Source of the DNA: Delphinapterus leucas
Lineage: Eukaryota > Chordata > Mammalia > Artiodactyla > Monodontidae
Direction of reading: 5' to 3'
Assembly: GCF_002288925.2 (NCBI RefSeq)
Contig: NW_022098049.1
Coordinates: 8,429,350 to 8,493,349 of the forward strand
Length of the DNA stretch: 64,000 nucleotides
This document shows positions 52,700-63,610 of this stretch, in pieces; position 1 is the first letter of the stretch; every line of letters starts with the position of its first letter. Position numbers and translations under genes: made by a program. The notes beneath the pieces were generated by a model. The model did not search any database, had not been told where the DNA came from, and worked only from the letters and a program-made list of their open reading frames with translations.

Positions 52700-53395
52700 A
52701 GATGTGTTCCAGCTTTACTGAGATATAATTGACCTTACAATATTGTGTAAATTTAAGGAGTACAATGTGACGGTTTGATACATGTATATACTGTGAAATA
52801 ATTACCACAGTAAGGTTAATTAACACATCCATCAACCTCACATAATTACCATGTGTGTGTGGTGAGAACATTTAAGATCTAGTCTCTTAACAACTTTAAG
52901 TATTTAATACAGTGTCAGCTATAGTCACCATGCTGTACATTAGTTCCCAGGACTTATTCATCTTTGTACCCTTTGACCAATATTGGTCCACTTCCCCTAC
53001 CTTCCAGCCTTTGGGAAGTCACCAACATTCTACTCTCTTTTTCTATGAGTTTGGCTTTTTTAGATTTTACATTTTAGTGAGATCAGCCAGTGTTTGTCTT
53101 TCTCTGTCTGACGTATTTCACTTACCCTAACACCCTCAAAGTCCATTCCTGCCGTTGCAACTAGCAGAATTTCCTTCTTTTCATGGCTGAATAGTATTCC
53201 TTTGAATGGACATATACTACACCTTCTTTAACCATTAATCTGTTGACAGATACTTGGTTGCATGCATGTCTTGGCTATTGTGAATAATGCTGTAATGTAC
53301 ATGGGAGTACAGATATCTCTTCAAGGTAGCAGTTTCATTTCCTTTGAATATGTACCCAGGAGTGGGACTGCTGGATCATAAGGTAGTAAAAGTCA
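52700..53395 (-). mobile_element. L1 3' end, reversed (second copy)
   Basis: TTTACTGAGATATAATTGACCTTAC, GTACATTAGTTCCCAGGACTTATTC, GAATAGTATTCCTTTGAATGGACATATACTACACC and GTACCCAGGAGTGGGACTGCTGGATCATAAGG give a clear reversed L1 3' end. It is a different L1 type from the copy at 51536. Confidence 0.9.
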
Positions 53396-55239
53396 GGGAT
53401 AATGTGATTAAAAAGAATGCAAGGATTTTTCTTAATCCAGGGTCTCTTCACTCAATTACTCACTTTACTGCTTTGTCCCTCCTAGCCGGTCAGTTTGCAG
53501 CTCTGCTACTCACACAATTAACATACAGATGATTCATTTTGTTGCAAGTTTTAGAAACATTTATTTCTGACCAAGAGTGGCCATATGGTTTGAGTGTTTT
53601 CTCCTACCTTGCAGACATTCAAGGAACTATTCCTGCCTAGTAAGAAAAAGGAATTCAGGGATTATGTTGTTTCCATTTCTCTCCACAATTATTTTCTTCT
53701 TTGTTTCTTTTTTTTTTTTTTTTTGAGGAGTGGGTATAGAAACCAAACCTGAAGCAGCGAAGAATAGTTCGATTCAATATATTCCTGCATAAAGCCTGTT
53801 GTTTATCTCTACACTGCAGGTGCTGAGCACAATTTTGTTTTTCCAAGAACTTCACAGAAGTAGCTTTCCCTGGCTAGCCAAGAAACTTTTAAAATAATAA
53901 TTTAATAATAAATTAAATTAAATTAAAATAATAATTTAAAACAGGTTCAAATTTAATTTCATCCTTTGTAATGTAGATGACTAGGGGAAAGCAGAAAGTG
54001 GTCTCTAACAATTGGATTCATTGATTATATTTTTTTCTGTGTTTGGACTTCTGATTTCTAGCCAGGTCAGAGAGATTTCCGGGGAGCCTGATCTCAAACT
54101 CTTTCTCCCAAAATTTCCATCATACCAGTGAATGAACTAGCCTGTGATAAAAACAACCAACGATAGAGAAGGAAAAGAAACTGACAAGATAATTTGGGGG
54201 TAACCACTTATTGTTCCCAAATTAAAACACTCAAGAAGTACAGTTTAATCCAATTTTAAAATTGTTTTCTAAAAGAAAGGATTTTTCTTTTCATTGTTAA
54301 ACATTACCATTCTCTACAACTGAAGAAATAAGTACACTTTTGTTTGGCAAAGTCCACATACTAATTATTTTAAACTAGGATATATATAGTGTGTAATTTG
54401 TGCTGACATATATGTATGAATTATTAATTATACACACTCTACTATATATATTAATATATTATAAGCACACACACAGAAAGAGAAAGAGAAATTCATGCTG
54501 ACTAGTAGTTGGCTATATTATTTTCCAGGGTAAGCTGAAACTTTTAGAAAGAGCAGAAGCATGAAAACGACTCTGAGATCATCATATAAAGAATGTAAAA
54601 GAAGAACTAGGCATTGGTGCCATAGTCAAGACCAGGATCCTTCTCAAACCGGACAGAGTCCTTCTCAGGTTGGCCTCAGTAATGTGGACCCAGATACATT
54701 TGAAGATGGATCCAATTACCATTCCTCCTTTGGCTAGGAAGGCCAGAAAGCATCACAGTGACGGGAAGGCCTATAAAATCTGTCTACTTTGGCTGGAATT
54801 GTGTTTCCCCTGTTACACTCTAAGTGATCTTTGTACTCTGAGCCTCAGTTTCTTTGTCTGTGAAAAGAGAATAATAATTCCGCAACTTGGGAAGCATCTA
54901 TCCAGGACACATAATGCCTGCATTCTCCTTTCTTGCAAGGTACCCTCAATCACATTGAAAACTTTGGCACTTTGGGAAAGGGGTAGATGCACCTAGGAAA
55001 GAAAAGGTCTCTGTCTATGAAAGCTGTATTCCTGGAAGGACAAACATTCTTGGTCTGGCTCTACCTGCCCCCTCCCTACTATACTACATATGCTGGGAAG
55101 GGTGTGGTTTATAATGGTGACCACTGGTAGCCAGATTTTCCCCCCACCTCATCAGCGTGGATGTGGCGTGCTTAGCAGCATTTTTCCTTAACTGGTAACC
55201 CTAGTCCACAGTTCCCAGGGTAACAGAAAAAGCCCCAAT
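53396..55239. other. Unassigned DNA with A/T-rich tracts
   Basis: A T tract lies at 53708-53724, and an (AAATT)n/(AATAAT)n low-complexity stretch at 53890-53945. AT/AC microsatellite-like sequence lies at 54395-54480. A 108-codon frame at 54670-54996 has no domain that I can see. No named repeat is recognised in the remainder. Confidence 0.5.
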
Positions 55240-55425
55240 CCACATCTATTTATACATTTATTTATGTTATTAAATTCTTTCAACAACTATGAGATAGGAG
55301 CCATAAATGCAGGTGGATAAACGGAGGACCCTGAGGATTAAGTAAAGGGACCTAGGCTTTGAAGTTCAGCACAACACTAGCCTAGGTCTGCCTGTGCTTA
55401 TTCCCTGCATCACGTAATATAGGAA
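55240..55425 (-). mobile_element. MIR fragment
   Basis: TCAACAACTATGAGATAGGAGCC followed by TGCAGGTGGATAAACGGAGGACCCTGAGG fits reversed MIR, weakly. Confidence 0.5.
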
Positions 55426-55665
55426 TATTACCATCAGCTCAACCCTGGGAGGCCTCTATTCTTTATCCTCTTCTCTCCTGGTTTATATCTCTTCCACTTC
55501 AACTTTTATTTCATCTCCTGACTTTCATCTTTCTTCATCTACCTTCCTACCCCTTCCCAAATATTTCTTTGACCTTCCTAAAACTTCTGTCGTTCAACAT
55601 GTTTTCCTCTTTCTACATCTGTGTAGATTATACTACTCTTCAAATTTTTCAGACCCCTGCTCCCT
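55426..55665 (+). repeat. Pyrimidine-rich stretch
   Basis: C/T-rich sequence of low complexity (CCTCTTCTCTCCTGG, CATCTTTCTTCATCTACC) without a clear unit. Confidence 0.6.
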
Positions 55666-55699
55666 GGGGATCATTATACCTTCCACAATGTTGAAGCCA

Positions 55700-55985
55700 G
55701 GAGTGACAAAGACACACTTTGGTCAATGAATCTTAAGAAAACTAATGTATTTCTAAGTTGTCTGGGCCTTTAAAAGCCATTAATTATTTAAAACATTTCT
55801 CCCCTGCCCCCATGAGACTGGCAATGTTCCAGAAGGTGATGCTCCACCAGCCTCAGTCTTGAAAGAAGGAAAGTGTAGAGCAGAGCTGTAGGTGACCCAC
55901 ACGGACATGCAGTGAGAGAGAAACCTTAGTTGCTATAAGCCCCTGAGGCTTTGAAGTGGTTTATTACCTAGCTAATCCTAACCAA
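55700..55985 (+). mobile_element. Probable ancient LTR 3' part (MLT-like)
   Basis: GGTCAATGAATCTTAAG, CATGAGACTGGCAATGTTCCAGAAGGTGATGC, ACACGGACATGCAGTGAGAGAGAAACC, and AAGCCCCTGAGGCTTTG with ACCTAGCTAATCCTAACC follow the forward order of the same LTR-like repeat as at 25511-25815. Confidence 0.6.
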
Positions 55986-56200
55986 CATTCTATCCCTCCA
56001 TTTTTCCTCCCACTTCTTATTTTCTTTGTCTCTTTTTCTTTTTATTCAACCTCTTCCAACTCATCGTTTCAGATCTTACTCAACTTTTTTCTTACCAAAG
56101 CCTATAAACTCTCTTATTTCTTCTTCTTTCTCTTGATTCTTCTTTTACTGATTTGGTCCTATCTTCCTCTGTCTATTCCCCAATTAGACCCAAAGGAAAA
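55986..56200 (+). repeat. Pyrimidine-rich stretch
   Basis: CATTTTTCCTCCCACTTCTTATTTTC type, low complexity. The 82-codon frame here is a composition artefact. Confidence 0.6.
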
Positions 56201-56299
56201 ATAGAGAAAAAGAACTTTCAAAAATTAATGATGAATAGGTACCAAGAAAGGAGACTGGACATTATCCTAGTGGCCCCCAGAGACTTGCATTCCAGGCAG

Positions 56300-56450
56300 G
56301 GTAGTAAATGTCTCATTTTTCACTGAATGCCTAGTTTGGGCCAGGTACTTTGTTGAGAACTGAGGTTACAGAATTGAATAAGACATACTCTCAGATACCC
56401 AAGAGGAGATACTGAGAGGGAAAAGAGGTATAATCGGTATTTTGCGTAAG
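56300..56450 (-). mobile_element. L2 tail, reversed
   Basis: CACTGAATGCCTAGTTTGGGCCAGGTACTTTG and GAACTGAGGTTACAGAATTGAATAAGAC are the reversed L2 3' end. Confidence 0.75.
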
Positions 56451-56564
56451 TACTATAATATATTACACATTACATATATTATTGTACTTGTCGCACTAAA
56501 TTACATATATCATACATGTACATATATCATACATGTGCATAAGCACACAAAACAACAGTTTCTA
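56451..56564. repeat. AT-rich TACATATA-type low-complexity DNA
   Basis: TATTACACATTACATATATTATTG and repeated CATACATGTACATATATC units. Confidence 0.75.
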
Positions 56565-56805
56565 AGCAATTTTGTGCTAGAAGCTCTGCATGGTACTGTA
56601 CAATCCTCTCCTTAAAAGAGTAATCCCATGGTTTGGGCACACTCAGCCCCACTTGACAGCCAATGACACCGAGACTTAGAGAGTTTATGACAATGAAGCC
56701 ACCCTCATAGCTATTAAGTGATTAATCTGTGAATCAAACCCAGGTCAGCCTAATCCAAAACCTGAGCTCTTCACCCAACACCCTGCACTACCTCCCTGAG
56801 GACAG
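56565..56805 (-). mobile_element. MIR SINE, near full length, reversed
   Basis: TGCTAGAAGCTCTGCATGGTAC, CACCGAGACTTAGAGAGTTTATG, GTGAATCAAACCCAGGTCAGCC and CCTGAGCTCTTCACCC follow reversed MIR. The 145-codon antisense frame 56745-57182 starts outside and has no domain. Confidence 0.8.
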
Positions 56806-57689
56806 CTGTAGGGGAAGAGAGGAAGGAAGGCTTGTGAAAATAACGACTGGCTGATTCGAAAACAAAGGGGTGAATAGAAGAATGAGTGGAATGCTATTTC
56901 AGGCAGGGGTACTCTCCTAAGAAAGATGCCCAGAGGCGAGGAAAATAATGGGAAAGTCTTGTACTTTTTTTGGTTTTGTTTTGTTTGTGTTTTTTGCAGT
57001 CTCCGAAAGAAGTGGAACAGCAGAAACCCCTGCTCTTGGGTAGTTATTTGAACCTTCAAGCACGAGCATCTAGAGAAGAATAAAATCATTGACCAAGAAG
57101 GAAAACAAAATGCTCTGTCATTTTTCTCTTCACAGTCTATGGAGAAACAGTAACAGATACACCCATCTGATCTTTGATGCATTTAAAATCAAAAGTTTAA
57201 AAGCCTGCAAATGTACTTTGTTTGCCCTGCACAGTTTTGCTAAAAACAAATTAGCTGCCAACATTGAAAAAGTGAGAGATGCTGCATAAAAAATTCAGAC
57301 GTCTGGTTTCTCTTTTAGAAGTCCAATATCCCCTAAGTGCTGAGTACTAGTTATCCTTTCAGATGGGTCACACACTTTCCTGTTAACCACTGTCCCACTA
57401 CCTTTTTAGTTCCTAGTGTCTTCTACACCTGGCCTGCTTCACTCATTCATTCTAATTTCCTAGTCCTGAATGCACTCAGTGTTAAGAAGCCTTGATAACC
57501 ATTATCTACTCTTTGATTCTTTAATCATATAAAACAAAACAAAATTTTAACATGCATGCTCCCAGATGCCATAGCTTCAACTGCCCGCATGTGTGGGGTT
57601 CATGAATACCTGCCGGCCCGTTATGCCAGTATTGCACCGTGTCAAGCCTGTTGTATGGTGCTGTTAACGCTGTCTGGAAAATGAGTGAG
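56806..57689. other. Unassigned non-coding DNA
   Basis: Nothing recognised. Confidence 0.5.
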
Positions 57690-58110
57690 TACAAGCAAAT
57701 AAAATACCATCTGAGAGCTCTGGGATTTCAAAATAACTTGTTAAGCCTCGCTGAGTATAAAAATGGATCACGATGAGATGCCACTGGGAGCAGAATATTC
57801 TGTACTTGTGGATGGTCAGATGAAATTTAGAAATTGCTGCTCTGATCAGTGAATAAAAACATTGCCATCATCCACTTCCCAGCAAATGTACCTTGACTTG
57901 TTAATTGCTCGGCCACTTATTAATAATTGAAGACTTGAATGCATTATTACTGTGTAATCCAATTCTACCCTTACACTTACCACTCAGGATAATATTAACC
58001 AGAGCACTTCTCCTGAGGAAATGCATTAGTGCACAACTCTGTGTTAAAAATAAAAGCAAAGCTTCCTGTAAGTGGAAAGAAGAAATCTGTATTGGATCCA
58101 GAGGATAAAT
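57690..58110. other. Repeat-free candidate conserved non-coding stretch
   Basis: No repeat trace is visible. The sequence is rich in homeodomain-like core sites (TTAATTGC, TTATTAATAATTGAAG, GCATTATTACTGTGTAATCC, AATATTAACC), and free of low-complexity DNA. Such composition is common in conserved developmental enhancers. I cannot measure conservation from one sequence. Confidence 0.35.
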
Positions 58111-58164
58111 CAAGATAATTGTAACAGGGAGTATGAAAAGGATGAATATAGGGGAAACAAAATA

Positions 58165-58335
58165 CTTACTGTGATCCAGCCATATGCCACATATTGTCTT
58201 GGATGTTTCACCTGAATTTATCTTATGTAAACTGTTAATTAAGTGTTATTCCTGGTTTAGACACAGAGTACTCAGGCTTAGAGGGGGTCAAGTAATCAAA
58301 GTAATAGAGTCAAGTTTCCAGCTCAGGTTGCTCTG
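58165..58335 (-). mobile_element. MIR fragment
   Basis: CCATATGCCACATATTGTCTTGGATGTTTCACC and GTTTAGACACAGAGTACTCAGGCTTAGAGG fit reversed MIR. Confidence 0.7.
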
Positions 58336-58423
58336 GGAAGATTTAACAATGACCTAAATAAACAGAGACTTATTCTCTACTTAGGGACAGAGGTGGGAAT
58401 AGTGGAAATTTTGTAAATAAGGC

Positions 58424-58996
58424 TGTGATGGTTAATTTTATGTGTCAACTTGACTGGGTCACCAGGTGCCTAGATATCTGGTGAAATACTATTTCTGAGT
58501 GTGTCTGTTAGGGTGTTTCCTGAAGAGATTAGCACCTGAAACAGTAGGCTGAGTAAAGAAGGTTATCCTTCCCAATGTCAGTGGACATCATACAATCCAT
58601 TAAGGGCCTGAAAAGAACAAAAATGCAGAGGCAGGGAGAATTCTCTCTCTCTGCCTGACCGTTGAGCTAGACTATCAGTCTTGGTCTTCTACCCTGGAAC
58701 TGGGACTTAAACCATCATTGCTCCTGGCTCTCAGGCCTCCAGACTCAGACTGAAACTACGCTACCAGCTTTCCTAAGTCTCTCCCCAGCTTTTTCTCCAG
58801 CTTGTATACGGCAGATCGTGGGATTCTCAGCCTCCATAATAACATGAGACAATGCTTCATAATAAATCTCCCTCTCTTTCCCTCTCTCCTTCTCTAAACA
58901 GAACCTAAATCTATCTATCTATATCTATCATCTATTTATCTATCTACATCTATAGATAGATATAGATAGACATGTTCTTTTTGTCAGACTAATACA
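58424..58996 (+). mobile_element. MLT2-type solo LTR (ERVL)
   Basis: TGTGATGGTTAATTTTATGTGTCAACTTGACTGGG at the start, CCTCCATAATAACATGAGACAATGC with AATAAATCTCCCTCTC near the end, and CAGACTAATACA at the terminus are the layout of an old ERVL-type LTR. It starts TG and ends CA. There is no gag, pol or env sequence beside it, so it is a solo LTR. A tetranucleotide tract has grown in its 3' part. Confidence 0.85.
58908..58977 (+). repeat. (TCTA)n changing to (TAGA)n
   Basis: TCTATCTATCTATATCTATC units run to about 58953, then the complement (TAGATAGATATAGATAGA) follows, making a near-palindromic arm pair centred on CTATAG at about 58949-58954. Confidence 0.93.
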
Positions 58997-59052
58997 AAAG
59001 AGGAGGTGTCAAAAAAGGAATTCTCTGTACACACATGTAGCACTTCACCTTC

Positions 59053-59258
59053 TTTTTTTTTTTTTTGCAGTATGCGGGCCTCTCACTGCTGTGGCCTCTC
59101 CCGTTGCGGAGCACAGGTTCCGGACGCGCAGGCTCAGCGGCCATGGCTCACGGGCCCAGCCGCTCCACGGCATGTGGGATCTTCCCGGACCGGGGCACGA
59201 ACCCGTGTTCCCTGCATCGGCAGGCGGACTCTCAACCCCTGCGCCACCAGGGAAGCCC
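59053..59258 (-). mobile_element. CHR-type SINE, short form, reversed
   Basis: The T tract, reversed body and end CACCAGGGAAGCCC are well preserved. A direct repeat, GCACTTCACCTTC with following T, lies at 59040-59052 and 59259-59271. The 101-codon frame here is a shadow. Confidence 0.97.
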
Positions 59259-59274
59259 GCACTTCACCTTCTTT

Positions 59275-59574
59275 AAATGTCTTTGCAAGTAAATGTTTCC
59301 TCTTAATTTAGGTAGCCACAATAACTCTATCATGAAAAGCACTACTCCATTAACTTTACATACATTAAATGCTATCTGCAAAATAGTTATTAATTGTGTC
59401 ATATAATAGGTGCTCAATAAATGTAGCTATTAATATAATTGCCTCTGTATTTACTGATATATTGATTATGTCAGAGAAGAGTGGGTATGATTTCGACTAT
59501 TAGATATATAAATCCAAGTGATAAAAACGTCTAACATATTGAGGTTCAACTATATCAAAGAAATGGCTGACAGA
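59275..59574 (+). mobile_element. MIR-like tail and unassigned DNA
   Basis: GTCATATAATAGGTGCTCAATAAATGTAGC (59398-59427) is a MIR or L2 terminus. The rest is unrecognised. Confidence 0.5.
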
Positions 59575-60065
59575 TGATATGATTGCTCATTCACCTAACA
59601 GTCACTGAGCACCCATCCTGTACCAGAATTATACTAGGTGCTGGGAATAGAATGATAATATACTAAGGTGTGTGCCTGTGAGAAGCTCATAGTTGAGTTG
59701 AGATGTGAATGAGAAAACAAATGTTCATGATAGATTAAAAAAAAGTGGCATGGAGCCATTTATGAACTCTGCAAGGAGCAAAAAATTCCTGCCTGAGAAT
59801 TTGAGGCCTGAGCTGAGTGAAGTTTACTAGTTTAAAAGAGTTAGAGTTTATCAGTTGGATAAAGGGTAAAGAGGATAAAGGCATTTCCAGCAAAAGACTT
59901 GCATATGCAAACCCAAAGTTAAGAAAGAACATAACAAACTCAAGAGAAAAAGTTGGAGGGTCTAAAGGATGAAGCTGAACAAATGGGAAGATGTCCAGTT
60001 TCGAAGGGGTAGACAGGCATGTGAGCTACAGAGCTTGTCCTGTATAGAACTTGCACTTAGAAGGG
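59575..60065 (-). mobile_element. L2 3' region, reversed
   Basis: CAGTCACTGAGCACCCATCCTGTACC, GGTGCTGGGAATAGAATGATAATATAC, GAGAAGCTCATAGTTGAGTTGAG, then CCTGAGCTGAGTGAAG and GCATTTCCAGCAAAAGACTTGC are ordered L2 3' motifs in reverse. Confidence 0.8.
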
Positions 60066-60079
60066 AATATGAATACATT

Positions 60080-60300
60080 AACCAATGACACATCTCTCTT
60101 GAGTATTTCTCCAGAGTCTGGCCCTGTGCCAGTTACTGGGTTGGATACAGAAGTTAATGTGCTACCGTAACTACGATCAAGAAGAGCTGGAGCTCAACTA
60201 ATATTCACTGAGCACTTATTATGTGTTATATTCTGACCATCTGAAGAGGGGAAATGCTCATAACACCTTGAGACTAAGCTTTGTTTCTTACACATTACTC
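60080..60300 (-). mobile_element. L2/MIR-like fragments, reversed
   Basis: CTGGCCCTGTGCCAGTTACTGGG with ATACAGAAGTTAATGTGC is L2-like; CACTGAGCACTTATTATGTGTTAT starts another. Confidence 0.5.
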
Positions 60301-60394
60301 ACTCTTTCTAACAATCACCATGTACTGAGGATACTGAAAGCTTGGCCAAGTGTTAGCTGGAGGTTCAATTTGTAAGATGGCGTAAATTTGAAGC

Positions 60395-60645
60395 AATATG
60401 GTTATAGTAGAAAGAAAGTAAACAGGCTCAGGAGTTAGGCAGATCTAGGTTTGCATTCTATACTCATCATTGGCCACTGACATACCTTGGGCAAATACTA
60501 GCTTCAGGAACCTTCGTTATAAAATCAAGATGTCAACTCCCAGCATATAGGTTTCTTGATGCAATTAAATAAGATCACTTATGTAAAGATGCCCAGCACA
60601 GTACAGAGAAATAACAGGTGCTCGACGTATGTTAATGAATTTATC
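60395..60645 (+). mobile_element. MIR SINE, full length
   Basis: GGTTATAGTAGAAAGAAAGTAAACAGG, TTGGCCACTGACATACCTTGGGCAAATAC, CTTCGTTATAAAATCAAGATG, and CCCAGCACAGTACAGAG with GGTGCTCGACGTATG follow MIR from end to end. Confidence 0.9.
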
Positions 60646-61474
60646 CAAAAATTATTTGTGAGAATGAAAATCAGATTGTGCCACACATATCTGCAAAATG
60701 ATTACGATATCTAGTGTATGAACTCCTGGAATCCTTCTTTTGAATATTGATTTAAAATAAAAATAACTGGATCCAACTGCAATCTTAGATATAGCCAGGG
60801 GCAATAACTAGGCTGGGAAAAGATATCTCAGTTACATTTTCCTATCCTTATAGATAAAGATAAAAACTGAAACCAATGAATGGAACCAGAAATATGGAGG
60901 AAATAGGGAAAAGATGAAGCCTTAAAATTAGTAGAACAGATCTAATGACACCCAGGGGAGGAGCAGAGCCCAGGAAGGAGGAGCTGACATTAATTAATGA
61001 AGAGTTTAAAAAGGAACCAATGAAGGAATGACATCTCCTGGGAATAGTCACACTGGTGGAAATGGCAAATAACTTCTGAGTGTCTTGGACTGTGATTATT
61101 TTTCTCCTTTCAAAGATGATCAGCATTATCCCTCAATGGAACTGTTAGCTAAAATGTAAACATTTCTTGGAGAAAAAAAAAAAAAATTGTCTTCACTCAT
61201 GTGATCGGAAAACAATCTTATTCAGAATTCTCCACTTGCTTCCAGAAAATATTAATTTCCCATCTTGGTGGTTTACTGTAATGATCAAATTTGAATTCAT
61301 CTTCCAAAGATTCCTGAATTAAAGGAGTTAAATAACTGTATACAATGGGAATTCAATGAATCAACTTACAAAAGGCTGTAGACAGTAGGTGCTACACTCT
61401 GAAAACAAACACTCCACAAAGGTGTGATTTATCATCAAAACTGATCTCAGGATCCACATTTTTTTGTAGTACAA
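60646..61474. other. Unassigned non-coding DNA
   Basis: Nothing recognised; an A tract at 61173-61185 has no SINE attached. Confidence 0.5.
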
Positions 61475-61605
61475 TTTTTGTCTCATATAAAATGAGAATT
61501 ATAGTATCTACCACAAAGGATTTCAATGTATATGAAATATGTTATTAAACATTGATAAATACATCTGGTCTGAGCACATAATAACTGCTTAAAAAATGTT
61601 AGTTC
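61475..61605 (+). mobile_element. MIR 3' half
   Basis: TTGTCTCATATAAAATGAGAATTATAGTATCTACCACAAAGG and CTGAGCACATAATAACTGC are MIR. Confidence 0.82.
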
Positions 61606-62195
61606 CCTTCCTACCTTCCCTTTTCTCTTCCATCCTCTCAATTTCATTAAATTGGTTCATCCATCTGTGTCTAAATTGTCCCCTTTATTTGTTTTTCTTT
61701 TTTCTTCTCTCTCTCTCTCGCCTTACACATACATTTTTTTTTTACCTTTGTTGAAAGCATGGGAAATAGTTTCATACTATATTCCATTCCATTCCATTTC
61801 CATTGGGAAAATGTTTCTCTACATTAATACAGATTTAGAATTTACTAGTCTGAAATATTTTGGTTGTTCTTGGAAGCTGGGTATATCATTTACTCAAGGC
61901 ACTGTCAGAACTTTTCCAGAAGAATGAAGATATTAATTTTCTGCTTTGTACAAACTAAGAAGGCTTAGAGGACAGTTTACAATCTGGAGTGTCAGAGCCC
62001 AGCTTGGACTCTTCCACTGGACTTGAGCATCAAGTTACACATGGATCTGTACTCCTAAACCCCTCCTGCTGAGAAGTTAGACCCAATAACTCTGACATTG
62101 GGAAATGTGTGACTAGAAAATTACTGTGCTTTGCAAATTGCCTTACGGCTAAGAAAGACATAGCACATAGGGTATGCTTAATGCGTCACATGTGT
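61606..62195. other. Unassigned DNA, pyrimidine-rich at first
   Basis: C/T-rich from 61606 to 61740, otherwise unrecognised. A short CATTCCATTCCATTTCCATT run lies near 61785-61805. Confidence 0.5.
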
Positions 62196-62258
62196 TTATC
62201 TGTGTGTCTCTGTGTGTGTGTGCACACATACATGTGTGCATGTGTTTATGTGCATGTA
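62196..62258 (+). repeat. Imperfect TG/CA-rich microsatellite
   Basis: GTGTGTCTCTGTGTGTGTGTGC followed by ACACATACATGTGTGCATG. Not pure, so old. Confidence 0.85.
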
Positions 62259-63334
62259 CAGAGATTCAAACTACAGGGGTGGAAGAGGAGCTCTTTCTAT
62301 TGGAGGAGGGTGGGGGCGGGGAGAAGAGGAGAGGGAAACCTCAGAGAGTAAGCAGAGGAGCTAAGATAAAAGAGAATACTCTTAGTAATAAGGGTTTCTT
62401 TTTAGTTTTTCCCATAATCTTGAAGAATAGTTTGCAAGTTTCAAGTTTCCTTTAACCCCCTTTATTGTTATTCCCTATATTTTGGGCCCAAATTTCAATA
62501 AAGTCTGAAACAAAAGATTTGGTATCGTTGGTAGTTAAACTGCATAAGGATGTTTACAATTCCTCCTATCACTCCTCTGAGGAGGCCAGAGTGCAAGTAG
62601 CTGCACTTACATAAGGGAAACAGTGGCCCTGATGTGATAGCATCAAAGAGAATAGAGCTCCCAGGCAGGAGGAATGTGGGATGGAAAAATAATCTCAGCT
62701 AGTTCAGTCCCGGGAATGAGTCTGAAGGTCACAAGTATAATTGTGAAATATGATGCTTCAGGTGAATGTATCTTGATATTCAAGTTATGTTATTATGAGA
62801 GATGTTCACTCTATGTTGAGCTTGAATTTGAATCACTCTCCAGTGAAGGCCAACCTTTTCTTTGTTTGATGTTAAAAAGTTAAGTTTCAAAACTATCTTC
62901 CAATTTTTTGGCTTACTGTATATATCCTCAATCCTACTTTGCTGTAAATAACCTCTCTTTGGGGTTTCTGATACTGGATGGAGAGCTGGCAAATTCAGAA
63001 CATTAAAGAGATCAAGTGATCTTTCCCTTAAAAAGGACTCTTTTTCAAGTGGAAATGACCATTGATGTATAATTAAAGTAATGATTTTGGTGACCCCTAA
63101 GAAGTACGGAAAAGCTTAGGCAGACAGAAAGGACTCCAAGAATAGAAAGCTATTCTAAGAAACACTTAACTCCACCCCAATACAGCCAGTACTTTAGAAA
63201 AAGCCAACAACCTTGAAAACCAGTCAAATGAGAAAACAGAGTTGCAGTGCTCTGTATTCAAGTGTACAGTGTTTGGAATTTGAAGGTTCTAAGAATGAAT
63301 TCTAGCTCTTTAATTTACCACATTTATTTACCTT
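62259..63334. other. Unassigned non-coding DNA
   Basis: A purine-rich patch lies at 62305-62340 (GGAGGAGGGTGGGGGCGGGGAG). TTCAATAAAGTCTG at about 62495 contains AATAAA but no supported transcript. No gene seen. Confidence 0.5.
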
Positions 63335-63400
63335 TCTGATTATAATATCATACACATGTATACATATACATTACATTATATATACATATGTACTACCATA
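63335..63400 (+). repeat. AT/ACAT low-complexity stretch
   Basis: CATACACATGTATACATATACATT and further TATATACATATG. Confidence 0.8.
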
Positions 63401-63610
63401 TGTAATTTTTAAATTTATTGACATATAGTTTATTTACAGTGTTGTGTTAGTTTCAGGTGTACAGCAAGTGATATATATATGTGTGTGTGTGTGTATATAT
63501 ATATATATCCTTTTTAGATTCTTTTCCCTTATAGATTATTACAAAATATTGAGTATAATTCCCACCATATATGTCTATATGCAGGTACTTGATACGTATT
63601 AATTTGCTTC
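63401..63610 (-). mobile_element. Cetartiodactyl L1 3' UTR end, reversed
   Basis: TTTATTGACATATAGTTTATTTACAGTGTTGTGTTAG, TTTCAGGTGTACAGCAAGTG, then an expanded (AT)n(GT)n(AT)n tract at 63468-63507, and TTTTAGATTCTTTTCCCTTATAGATTATTACAAAATATTG are the reversed L1 3' UTR. Confidence 0.85.

Noticed and set aside
56745..57182. 145-codon antisense frame
   Set aside because: It ends inside a reversed MIR, is rich in F and S as expected from T-rich antisense reading, and shows no domain.
58424..58996. Part of a fuller endogenous retrovirus
   Set aside because: Only an LTR-like sequence is present. No second LTR, primer-binding site or gag/pol/env trace was seen in the flanks.
62480..62520. Polyadenylation site of a transcript
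   Set aside because: AATAAA is present but is expected by chance many times in AT-rich DNA. No exon or splice structure leads to it.
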